DNA of 64,000 nucleotides from Cervus elaphus (taxonomy: Eukaryota; Chordata; Mammalia; Artiodactyla; Cervidae), in the NCBI RefSeq assembly GCF_910594005.1, contig NC_057818.1, positions 9,543,501 through 9,607,500 of the forward strand. The letters are read 5' to 3'. The translations under genes were made by a program, and so were the position numbers. The notes under the pieces were generated by a model. That model was not told the origin of the DNA and searched no databases. It saw nothing but the letters and a program-made list of their open reading frames with translations. Below, piece after piece: positions 1 to 12,600 of the stretch. Within the stretch, counting starts at the first letter, position 1; the number at the start of each line of letters is the position of its first letter.

Positions 1-544
1 GGCACCCTCAGGAGTTTTGTCTGGAAAGGTGAGAGGTCAGGTTGGGGGGAAGAGGTCTGGTCATGGGCTCCTCTGACCAGAGGCAGCATGGCTGTGTTCC
101 ACTAAAATGCTTTACAGAAGCAGGCGCTGGGCTAGATTTGGGCCCCTGGCTGTTGTTTGCAGACCCTTGTCTGAGAACCCTAATTACAACTCTCTTACCC
201 CTCATTCTCACCCCTCACCCCCACACCTTGTATTTTGGTTTTCTAATGACATGAACCCTGGAGAGGAATGCTTGCTTGCTATTACACAGAGGATGATGGC
301 CCCTGCCAAACACGGACCCCACAGTGCCTCTTCATGCTTGGGTGTCAGAAAGGCTTGGATAGCGGAGGAATGAGGTTGCTCAGGAGACAGAGGAGGAGGC
401 ACTTGTCCCTGGATGGTCTGGGGGTGCCTCACCAGTAGGGTGGAGTCTGGGGAGCAGAGGTCTGAGCCCAGGATCACCCAGCGGCTGAGCTCTGTGGGCT
501 CTCTTAGCCTCGTCAGCCCCTGCCTACACCCAGGGAGCCGTTAC
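1..544. other. Intron of PKD1L2, left edge
   Basis: Single-copy-looking intron sequence between the exon at 545-641 and the next exon outside the window. No exon or clear repeat seen. Confidence 0.6.
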
Positions 545-641
545 CTGGGCCGGAGAGACGTCCCGGGAGGGGGGCCACAGGCTCCTCCTCATCCTCCACG
601 CGCTTCCACACCAGCGCAAAGAAAGCTGCGAACCCCAGCAC
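545..641 (-). CDS. PKD1L2: PKD1L2 exon: end of TM5, last exon in window
   Basis: Reads VLGFAAFFALVWKRVEDEEE, then PVAPLPGRLSGP. Q-P-L-K-V-L-G-F-A-A-F-F-A-L-V continues TM5 from the previous exon, followed by an acidic cytoplasmic or lumenal loop. Acceptor GTTTTGCAG, donor CAG|GTAACG, phase 0 in and 1 out. The exons for TM6-TM11 and the C terminus are beyond the left edge. Confidence 0.95.
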
Positions 642-3600
642 CTGCAAAACACCCACCGTGTGTTGGAAACTCTGTTAATTGGGACAGGAGCCATGCTGTG
701 GGGCAGCCAGGTGGGAACCAACCCGGCCTCTGCAGAGAGGGCATGTGGTCATGAAGTGTGTGTGCGCCTGGTCACCCGCCAGGCTGAGACAGGCAAATCC
801 TTGAACGCACCCTGCTTCTGGCGTGTCCTGAGCCCTCCCACCCGCTGCTCTCCTTTTGCTCAGCCTTTCTGTTACCTCTCAGCCTGGTGACTTACACCTC
901 CCTAGCACATACACCTGCCTCCTCCCTCTGTCTGTCCCTCCCTTTCTGTATGAAGTAATTCCTCCCATTACATTGTCTTTGCACCCACAGCATAGAAGCA
1001 TAAGGCTCAGGACTCTGTTCTTAATATTCTCAGACTGGATTGGGGCAGGTGTCAGGAGCTGTTTGCTGGTGGGGGCGGGGGGGGGGTGATGAGGAGGATT
1101 CCACAATGCTGCATAGGTAGAAAGAGTCTCTATAAATGTTCCCTCATTTCTATAGCTTCCCCCTACCCCATGCCAGGATTCCTACTGCCTGGCTTCTTCC
1201 AGGCCAGATTCAGTGACTCTGACTGCTCACTTGCATAATTTTACGTTTTCAAGAATAGGAGTGTATTTCCAGTTCATGGACACATCTAATGACTTTGTGG
1301 GTTTTTTTTCTGAAGATAAAGTGCTTGTGGCATTATACATGCCACAATCAAAAACATCCTAGCCCTGAGGAAATATATCATTCCTATTTTACATGTGACT
1401 TAGGGCAAGATTTTTTTGTGACCTTAGCCTCTTTTGTTGTTGTTGTTCAGTCTCTAAATCTTGTCTGACTCTTTGTGACCCTGTGGACTGCAGCACACCA
1501 GGCTTCCCAGTCCTTTACCATCTCCCAGAGTTTGCTCAAACTCATGGCCACTTTACCTCAGGTTTTCCCACCTGTAAAGTGGAGGTGAGGACCCTCCCGA
1601 GGGTGAGAGTGATGATGAGATGCCAGCATCTGGCCGTGAGGGAGCGTGATTTATCCTGGTAATTACCTTCCTGCCCCGGATCCACCCAGAAGTGGCACTC
1701 CAGCTGGGTTTGTGAATGAACAGATGAGGGAACTGCTGAAGCCTAAGGATGGAGCAGCTGGCAGGAGGGAAAGCCTGGACAGAGGGGCGGAGGACATGAG
1801 GGCAGCCCCACAGAGGTCCTGACCTTCAGTGGCTGGGTGACAAACACGCTCTCCACGAAGGAGACGGCCATGGAGATGAGCCACTTGAGGGAGCTGGTCC
1901 ATCCATAGTGCAAGCCGTAGAGCATGGTGAAGAAGGCTGCCACCCCGCTTGTGACTACCACCAGGAGCCAGCCCACCAGGACACACCACCAGGGCAGGCC
2001 TCGAGGGAGCTTGCTTGCCTGCAAGGAACTGCAGGAGAGGGTGGATATAATCAGTGTGGCCCCATTTGGGCTCAAGTTCAACTCCTACTCCACCTCCACC
2101 AGCTGCGTGACTTGGTCAAGCTCCTCGACCCCTCAGACCCTCAGTTTTCTCCTCTGTCCTGTTCTGTATTCTGTCTGATATACATACACGTATGCTACTG
2201 AGGTCACCTTTATTCAATGCTTACTAGGAGCCAGTCCCCATACAGACTGATGTATACAGATGGCAAGCCTCGAAGGCTGGTACTATATAATTGTTTTTAT
2301 TATGAAAATTCCCCATTATACAAAAATCAGTGAGTAGATGGAACCCTCATCAACTACTTTCAACAACCATCACCTCCTTGTCACTTATTTCATCTATTTC
2401 CACATTTTCCCCCCTGAAATATTTAAAAATAAATTCCACACATAATATAAAATTGTCACCAATTATTTCCTAATACATCTCAAAAATGGTCATTTTCTCA
2501 CTCAGTTTTGGTACTATTGTTGGGGAAAAAAAAAAAATTTCCTTCTACCCTTTCTAGATTCTTCTGGCTGGTTTAAATTAAATTGACATGAGACAGATTA
2601 ACAGGAGAAAAAGCAAATTTAATTACATATGTATGGGGCTTCAGAAGAATTTAAGACCCAAGGACAAGTTAGGCAGTTGAAGGTTCTGAGCATCTGAGAA
2701 CTGGTTTGGAGCTTGGGACCTCAAAGGGGAGGAAGGCAGTTCACCTGGAGATGAAAGCAAATGTTTGGTAAACAAATGCTTACTATGCCAGGTCAAGAGG
2801 ACTCTGGAGAGGACTCTGTCTCCAGGCCCTTCCACACCTAGCCTGTATTCTTTGTAGATGTCCTGAGTGATACTGCTCTTTATGGGCCAGGGCCTTTTAA
2901 ATTCTTTTTAGGTCTGGACCAAGAGATAGGTGTTATCATTCCCATATTACAGATAGGGAAAACATGGCTCAGAGAGGTTGAGGGACTTGTCTAAGAGCAT
3001 GCAGCCTTGAAACACCCATGTGAAAATGGTTATAAACTGTAAAATGCTATACAAAGGGCTCTAACGGTCATCTGGTAAAATCACCCTGTCCAAAGTCCTC
3101 TTCCCTGAGTCGCTGCTTCCTGGGGAGATCTGGATGAATAACCTTCTGAAGTTGCCCAGATGCTCTCCCGGCAGGCCCCTGGGCTGGGAGCACCAGGGGA
3201 GTGGATTACCTGGAGTGTGCTGGGGGCAGGGTTCCAGCCTGTGCCACCAGACAGCCCTTCAGGGTCTGCAGCTGCCCTAGTGCCCTGGTGCGGCTCTGAC
3301 CCTGGGAGGAGCCCTGGGGCTCCAGCAGCAGCAGCTCTTGCTCCAGGTGCTCCAGCTGAAGGTAGAGACACTGCCGGTAGGCACTGTTCTTCCAGGCATC
3401 ACTTGGGCCCACCTTGGGCCTGAGGCGTTGCATGTTTTCTGGAGGACAAGGGAGAGAAAGAGCATCAGCTGGTGCTGAGTGACAGAGTAGACTGCCTGCA
3501 ATAGAAACAGAAGTGTTGATGATGATTTTCTTATATCAAGCACTTTCGATATGCCAGGCCATGAGAAATCTGAGATTCAGAAAGATGGGGTACTCAGCCC

Positions 3601-6600
3601 ACATGGTCAGTTAGGATTTGAATGTACTTCTTGTTGCCCGAAAATCGCATGGACAGAAGATCATGCCAGGCTACAGTCCATGGGTCCACAAAGAATCAGA
3701 CACGACTGAGCAACTGAGCACACACACACTTGTCTTTTATCAAGGGCATTTTCAAAATTTCCTTACACTTAGAAGAGATGAGAATAACATACCTATTGCC
3801 CTCCCACAACATATACCCACATTTTGTCAGTCTTGTCTCTGCCCCACAATGTTTGTTTTTTTTTTTAATTTCTGAAGTATATAAAAAGCAAATCCTAGAC
3901 ACAGAGTTCTGTCATCTGCAAATATTTTAATATATACAAGATTTTAATTTGAAGCCAAGTTTGCCTGTTGCCAAAGATGGTATAAATCTTTATCTTTTGT
4001 TTTTAGTTTTTTTATTATGAAAAATTCTAAATTGGAAAAGAGAATGAGATGAATCTGTACCCATTGCTCAAAATTGTCTCCTCATGGCCAGTCATATCTC
4101 ATCTAAATTCCAAGCCCCATGTCCTGACACTAAATATTCTCCTGTATTGGGAAAGGGCTCCTTTAAAAAACAAAACCAATGTCATTATTAATTTTTAAAA
4201 CAATTAATAATAATTCCTTAACAGCATGAAACAGCCAGTGAAAAAGTTTCCCCTGATAACTTCTGAATGTTCTTCTCCAATTCTTTTCTTCAAATTTCAT
4301 TTCCTAAAAAGTGTTTAAAAGAGCAAAGGTGTTTTATGTCTTAAATTACAGAGGTAAAACATATTCATGCAAGAAAAACACACTTTTGACCCTTTCCACT
4401 ATTTCCCCATACCTTCTAAGGGAAGCTTGGCCTCTGCAGGTAGAGCCTGGCCTGGGTCCCTGGACCCTGAGATGGGAGACCAGCACCCTCAGGGCTTTCT
4501 CCTGGGCAAGAAGGGCCCAGGTCTGGACCAGAGTTCATTTTCATAAAGGGTGCATGTAACTGGATATAGAAACTGGCACGATGGAGCACCCTGGCTCCAG
4601 GACCCCTCTCCAGTCACAAGTAAGAAGTGACTGAGAAAATAAGTGATGTGGAGAAAGTAGAGACGCAGACCAGCTGTGGGTAAAGGCATGGCCACACGAT
4701 CCCTGCCTCCCTTGACTCAACCCAGGCCTCCTACCTCCCCCTCCTTCCTGGGCCTCCCTCACTGACGCCACAGCTAAAGTGTCCAGCATCAACAGCCTTG
4801 GTGTTGCAAGCATTCTGGCAGTGTTTCCGGAAGATGCATCACTCCCAATCATAACCACTTACTGAATCCCTGCTCTGTGTCAGTCTTGGGTCTAAGCAGT
4901 TCACGTGTCCAATAACCTCACTGAGTTCTCAGAACCAGCCAAGGAGAGGGCTGGATCAATGCTTCCATTTTACAGGGGAGGCAATGGTTTTCTCAGGGAG
5001 GTTGACCAGCTGTCCAAAGCTGCACAGCTGCTCTTGCATGTGGGAGAGCCCCAGGTGTGACCAACTCCAGAGTCCTTGTTCTAAGGCCCATGCTGTGAAT
5101 GCCTATGCCCCCAAACCCCAAAGACCCCCAAACAGGACCCAGTGTCCAGTGTGGGCATCAGCAGAGTTCCTATGGGGACGACCTTCACAGGCAGCCGGAG
5201 CCCAGCTCTCTGGGGCTAATCTTCCAGCATGGCTGGAACACAGGGGTCAAAATGGGGCTGACCATGGGGTCAGCATGAGCCTGGCCAGGTGGGCTTTGAG
5301 CGCTCCAGTAAGGAACTGGGACCTTGTCTTGATGGCAGTGGCTCTCAACATTCAGTCCACATAACAGTCACCAAAGTAACTGGTTAAAAATGCAGATTCC
5401 TGGCCTCACTCCAGAAAATTTAATCCATTGTATCAGAAGTGGGCTGAAGAGTTATGAATTCAAACTCCCCAATCTATAGAGCCCATTTTTGTATTCTAAG
5501 GAAGGTTAAGACATTGATCAGCCTTGTGTGTTAAAAATGGCAGCATACTTAAGCCACACCACCAAATATGGCAGCCACTTGCCATGTGTGACTATTTAAA
5601 TTAAAATAAAACCAATTTAGTTCCCTAGTCACACTGGCCACGTTTCAAGTGTGCCAATAGCTACTTGTGGCCGGTTGCTGCCGTATTGGTCAATGGAAAC
5701 ATAGACCATTCCTGTCACTGTGAAACGTTCTATTGGACAACTGGTCTAAGCACTGGAGACAGTGATCTAGGTGGAAAGGTGCAAGAGGGGAGTCAGACTA
5801 GTTCAGACCAGAATAATGTGCAGTACACATGTGCAGCTCTCCACGTAATTCATGATTCAGCAACAAGCAATGTGAAAGCAATGCAGGAGATGCTTAGGGG
5901 CTAAAGAGCACATGGCTGGAGACCCTCTTGTGGGCTGAGTGGTTGAGTTGCTCCTCTGAGGAAAGGACAGGTCAGCCAAGAATAAAGGCTAAGTAGGCAT
6001 TAGCCAAGCAAAGAGAGGAGAGAGAACATTCTAGATCAGAGGACCAACAATGTGCACAGGCCTTCAAGGGAAGGCACCTTGGAATTATGTGAAGACCTGG
6101 ATGCCTGCAGTACAGAGAGGGAGGCTCTGGTGAGTGGTTGGAGTGGAGGCTGGTGAGGGAGACCCTAGGAGGACTTCTTGAGCCCCTAGTGATACAGACA
6201 TGACCCTCAGTCCTGCATCCACCTGGCTCCAATATGCCCCCTCAAAGCAGAGAAATATCAAGACTCACCTTTTACTTGTACTGACCCAAGAGTGAGTGTT
6301 AAAGGGGCCCCTGTCTGGCTGGCTTCGTCTGAGAAGACCTGCCCTGCTTTGTTCTGTCGACAGATAACGTCTTCCATCAAGGCCAGCAGTTGGTTGATAT
6401 TCATTGAGTTTGTGGAGTCCCAGCCCAAGAGAGGAGGTGGCACCTTCAGAGCTTTGAACAGGTTGCTGACAAGTCTCCACAGATCCTGCAAGTCACCCAG
6501 TGGGAACAGGATGTGAGCTACAGGTAAGGGGATAGCAGAGTAATCAAGAGCACTCACCCTGGGGCTGGACATTCTGGGTCTGGTCCCAGGTCTGCCTACT

Positions 6601-9600
6601 GAGACATGACCTTGGACCACCTTGAGCTTCTGTTATGTCCTGCATAAAATCTCTCTTCTAGGATTTCAACTGACATATTTCAGGCTATATTCCTCAAAGT
6701 GTGGCACATAGTAGGTGCTCAATAAATGCTTAATGAGTGCATGAATACAGAGGGAATTCTTTCTGTGTACTTCTAGCCTGTGATCTGTAGTGAAAGTATA
6801 TATTTTGTACAGAGTAGGTAACCAAAAAAGGTATCTGTGCATGTATGAATGTATGTTGTAGGTCTTTGCTTGCACATGAGTACATGTGTATAAACGTGTA
6901 TCTGTGCACGTGTGTACATGTGTGTGGAGATGTGTGCATATTGTTTGCATATATGTGTGTGTTGTAGATGTGTGGTGTGTATGAATGTGTACATGTGGCA
7001 TGTGTGTAAGCATTCGTGTGGGTACGTGTGTGCATGTGTACATGTGTGCACTGTGCAGATGTACATTTTGTACATCTATACATGTTTGTGGATGTATCCA
7101 TGGTTTGTGTGAATGTGTGTACATGTGGCATGTGTGTGCATGCATGTGTACATGTCATGTACATGTGTTTGCATATATGTGTGTGTGCATGTGTGTGCAG
7201 TTGATGAGTCTTGGTGACCGATGCTGTCAGACCACATGGACTGCAGGCCTCAAACCCCAGTCCCCACCCCAACTTCTTCCCAGGCTAGAGGTCCCCCTAT
7301 GCTTCCGGGGTTGAGACCTGCCTTGGTCACTGCTTCAGGCGTCAGAAGGCCATCCTCCATGGGCTGTGGTGGGGGCGCCAGGCTGAGGCTCCTCCTGTCC
7401 CATTTCCCAGCATTCTGTTCCTTGGCTACCCAAGGACGGGTATTCCGAAAGATCTGAACGATCAGGAGGTTGATGGGGAACATGAGGAGTGAGCTCTCCA
7501 GCCCAATCATCACTTCCTGCCAAGTGAACTCGATTTGACCTGAGGCAGATGGAGGGCAGGGGTCAAGGAGAGAGTCCCCTCCACCCCTCCCAGAATGTGG
7601 CTGTGCAGCAAGGGTTAACCTTGCCTGAAGAGAGGTCTGCCCCTTGAATGGCTCCAAGGCTGGGGGGTGGGGGGTAGTGACCACTAAGCCCTTGGGATGT
7701 CCTGCGTGGTGGGTATGCCTTTGTTTACCTGGTGTCTTGGGCCATCTGGTATACTCTGTGCTAACAATGTGATTTATGGTGGGGGCCTTGGTTGCCCTGG
7801 ATCACCTCAATGCCTAGAGGAGCTGGAATCTTAGGTCAGTCATCCAGGGTCAGCCATGTCTATGTTATCATGCCCCAATAAAAACTAGACACTAAGGCTC
7901 AAGAGAGGATCCATGGTTGGCATTACTCTGCACGTGTGATCACATGTCATTGTCTGGAGGAGTGAGTGCCATCCAGACTCCACTGGAAGCTCAGTGCCTA
8001 GTCTCCCATGGTTCCTGCCCCACATGCCTCTGATTTTGATCTATATCCTTTCTCTAATAATTATGAGTATAATGGCATTTCTGACTTCTGAGTCCTTCTA
8101 ATGAGTTATTGAAATTCAGGGTAGTCTTGGGACCTCTAGAATTGCATGGCATTTCTGGGGCAGTGACAACTCATGTCTACTGCCAGTAACCCTGATCTCC
8201 AGGCCTTGAGAGTGGGAGTTACCCAAGTCCATCTTTTGCTCAGCTGGGTCCTTGGGGACACCCCAGAACATGATGCTGGTCAGCATGGTGCAGAGGAGCA
8301 GTGAGAAGCAGCAGGACACCCTCTGGACACGTGTGAAGTTGCTCCGAGCTGAGCTGCTGAAGATGGAGCACCAGATGTGGCCATCCTGGAAGCCTTTGGA
8401 GGTCTTCATGAAAAACAGGTGGCTGTGGACAGACCAGGGGAGAGGGACAGGCATTTAGGGAGGCAGGAATAGGGGAGAAGCCTGGTCTTTTTGGAGCAAT
8501 CCTGGACTGAGAGGGAGGATTTGTTTCTAAATTCTTCATCTGCTTTTTTCTGTTATAGAAGAAATACAGAGAGTAAAAAAGAGAGTAAAAATTGTGAGAC
8601 AGGGTCTCAGAAAAGGCATCACATTCTCGTAAAGGATCTGTATTATTTCCCTGTGAGTAGAATGTAGTTCAACCTCAGGAGCTTTTCAAAGGTGCAGATT
8701 CTGCTAATAGAGTGTCCAGAGCAGAGATTTCCTACTGTCGCTTGTTCTGATTGGTCAGTGCCAGCACCCTACAGGGTTGTACAATACTTTGACTGTCACT
8801 TGAGGAAGTGTGGATGCCCTGGACTCAGAGTAAAGGTGAAGAGAGAGAAAGAGGTCAGTTGCCAACAACAGTGTCCATGTTATATGTCTTATTCAGCAAA
8901 TATTTGATGCCCCCAGTCCTGTGCCCCAGGCTGTGTGCTGGGCCCAGGGTTTCACAGGGATGAGAAGCTCCTGTCGTCAGAGAGCTCGTTGCCAGGTTCC
9001 TAGGCTTCACATGTGCTGATGCGGTTGGAGATAAGATCTGCTTAGCCTGAACCGCACAGTGTGCCAGGCACATTACCACATCGTTCCACGGGACCCGGGG
9101 CCCCCTGTGGGGTATGCACATTGACTGGTCAGTTTTCAGATGCGGAAGCTGGGACCTGGGGAAGTGCGTGACTTATCCAAGGTCACACAGCAAGTCACTA
9201 GCAGGCGTGTGGGACTTTATGACCTGTGCCCACATCTGTTTTATGCCTCTGTTGGGGTCCAAGTCTCTCTGGTTCAGACTTCTTCCCCCTTGGAGGCTGA
9301 GCTGCTCCCAGTGGCAGCTGGGAGGAAATGTCACCTTTCGGTAGATATACTAGAAGTAGACTGAATGCCTGTGTGTAGGAAAATTGTGGGTCATCCATTC
9401 TGTGGAATATCATGCAGCCAATAAGGAAAGTTTGACTCAGAAGTTTGACCCTCAGAAGGATGTGTGTGATATATTAAAGAAAAAAGTGAAAGTGAAGTCA
9501 CTCAGTCGTGTTTGACTCTTTGTGACCCCATGGACTATAGCCTACAGGCTCCTCCGTTCATGGGATTTTCCAGGCAAGAATACTGGAGTGGGTTCCCATT

Positions 9601-12600
9601 TCCTTCTCCAGGAGATCTTCCTGACCCAGGGATTGAACCCAGGTCTCCTGCATTGTAGGCAGATGCTTTACCATCTGAGCCACCAGGAAAGTCCTTTAAA
9701 AGAAAAAAGGCAACATATTCAGGATAACATGCTGTTTTATTTATTATTTTTTAACATGCTGTTTTAAAAGATACAAGATAAACAGCAGTATGTGGTGTCC
9801 TGTGTGGGTGGGTGTACAGGCGTGTACATTTGTATCTGCTTATGTGTGTCTGGGAACAGATGTGGAAGGGTGCACAACAGGGAAGGGGATGAGGGAGTGA
9901 GTAAAGCATGGGAGACGCTGAAAAATGCATCGAGAGTAAAACGACGTGAAGAAGAGGCTCCACATGGCCAGACGTAGAATCGCCGTTCAGATCAGTCTGT
10001 TCACTCATATAAAAAGTATTATTCTGTGACGTGTGTAAGGAAATTTGGATAACTGTTCCATAACTGTTATCACCACCTGAAGATAATTCTGTCTTGAAGG
10101 GTCCGTGTCCCTCCAGGGCCCTTCTATCACAGCAAAAAAAACCTAATTAGTCATTAATATCACACATTCAGAGCTACCTAGACCTGCAAGCTGAAACATG
10201 CTTTTATTTGGCTGAGACTGAATTATGATGCCACTCCTCCAGAGATGAAATAACAAAGTAAAAGAGCATTTGCTTTAAAGAAGAAAGAACAGTACCTGAA
10301 TTGTTTCCTGTCCTCCTCTGTGGCCACCGGAAATACCTTGTCAAGGACACAGTCTCCGACATCGATGGACAGCCATGAGTTGCAGAGGAAGTACCACTTC
10401 TGGTCCATTGCCAGGTCGTGCACCAGCACCTGGCTTACGTACCTGGAGGGGATCCACAGTTTTGAGGATAATGTTAGGCGGATGAGATGTCTTTGGACCC
10501 CTTGAAGATAATGTTAATATATTGCAGACCTGAACCCAAGAACAAGAACTAAAAAGACACTTTGTATTTTTCTTCATTGCTGTTAGTGCCTTGATCAAAA
10601 TGCCCCAATCAGTGGGTGAATTTGGGTTCCTGTGGGGAATTCAGCTAGCGTAGACCACCAGCTTGGAGGCTGCCAAGTTTTCACAGGCATGCTGCAAGAG
10701 CATGCGTTCTGAGACTGTGAACCCTCCTGTAGGGCAGCGAGCCCAGGGGCGCCGCCATGACGCAGGCAGGAGAGGCGAGTTGGTTGGACCACGCGTCCCG
10801 GGAGGTGCAGGCTCGAGCACACGGGCCCGGCCCCCCGGCCTCCATCAGGGAGTGCGCCTGCCCTCCACCTGGGACGCAGGGCTCTGTGGATCATCAGGTC
10901 TGAGTTAGACCTCTGAGGCCCAGGGAAGAAATGAAGTCCTCTTGCCTCTGCTGGGAGGTCAGATTCAGCAGCAGCGGTTTTCCCTGTTGCCTTAGAGGGA
11001 AATGAGACTAATGATATCAATAGGCATTCTTTTTTTTTTAATTATCTACTTTTATGTTTTATTTATTTAAAAATAATTTTATTTATTTTTATTTTTGGCT
11101 GTGCTGGGTCTTTGTTGCTGTGTGGGCTTTTCTCTAGTTGTAGCGAGTGGGGGCTACTCTTGGTTGCAGTAAGTGGACTTCTCATTGTGGTGGCTTCTCT
11201 TGTTGTGGAGCATGGGTTCTTGGGCACTCGGCCTTCAGTAGTTGTGGCTCCAGGGATCTAGAGCTCAGGCTCAAAAGTTGTGGTGCATGGGCTTAGTTGC
11301 TCTGACACATGTGGGATCTTCCCAGATCAGGGATCAAACCCATGTCTCCTACATTGGCAGGGGGATTCTTTACCACTGAGTCTCCAGGGAAGCCCAGTAG
11401 GCACTCTTTATTGAGCATTTACTGCACAGTGGGGATTATGCTAAGAAGCTCTTGACATGCATTTTCTCCTTTCATGGAGGATAGTCCCCATCAGGCATGT
11501 AAGAGCCACCTCTGTTGAGGTCACACACCCTCCTGAGGTGGCTGACATCCAGTGCCCATTGGGTGAGGCGCCTGGTGTGATCAAGACCTGGACATCTCAG
11601 CCCAACTCAGCACAGCTCCAGAGCTCCCTTTGTGGTCAGCTGAGCTGTCTTTGGGCTGCATCAAAGCTCTTCTGCCCATCCTGCTTGCTTCTCTCCCTGT
11701 CCATGGGTTGATCCTAGGCATCCCTTGGGTAAACAGCCTCCATATTCAACTTCATCTCAGAGTCTGCATCCTAGGAACCAACCCTCAGCTGAGGGTCTTA
11801 ATCCTTTAGGTGAGTCAAGGACAGTGGTCGAAATGCTGTGTTTTCCAAAAGCTGCCAGCCACCGGCGAGTGTTCAGGCTGGAGGCCGCTCATCTGGGCCT
11901 CAGACAAAATGGGGAGGAGTCTTGGCTCTGAGCTTGCCAGTTGTGTGACCTTGTGCAAGTCAGTTAATCTTTCCCAAGCTTAGATTCACCCACCTATAAA
12001 ACAAGGATAATAACAGCATTTGTCTCAGAGGGTCAATGAGCGTTCAGTGAGGAAAGCACAGGAGGAACTAGCTTAGTGCTCTGCAGTGAAGCCGTTCTCA
12101 CATCTTCTCCTGGAGAATCAGCCAGTGTCTCATCTGCTCTCCTCATATTGGGCAGGGTTTGTCGTTAGAGTAGGCATCTATCCCCATTTTATAGATGGGG
12201 AAACTGAGAGCTAAATGAGAGACTGAGCATTTTGTGTGGCCTGTGGACTGATGGGCCTCTCTGACCCTTGGCTTCCTCATCTGTGAAATAGCGATCCAGT
12301 CTATGTTTTCTACCAGAGGCTCATGAGGATCAGCAAGGCAGCACATGCACAGCGCCCAGCCTTGGACCTGGCGCTTAGTAGGTCCCTGTGGTTTGCCCAC
12401 CCCTGACTCACCAGGATGGCTGGTCCCCTGAGTTGTCATGCCATAGTCGCAGGCTCCTCAGCTCCCCCAGGGGAAACAGGGTGGAGAGCAAGAAGACATC
12501 CACTCCCCCTCGCTCAAAAACCGGGATGTTGGGGTCCAACAGGTGGTGGGGCTCACTCTCTCCATCCAGGCCATACAGGGTGACGGTCACCTGAAACCCA

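Noticed and set aside
6666..7272. Long His/Thr/Cys-rich ORFs on both strands
   Set aside because: They are translations of the TG-rich simple repeat and do not resemble any protein.
10595..11020. 141-residue minus-strand ORF over the CpG-dense patch
   Set aside because: No phase-matched splice sites link it to the PLAT exons and human PKD1L2 has no matching segment.
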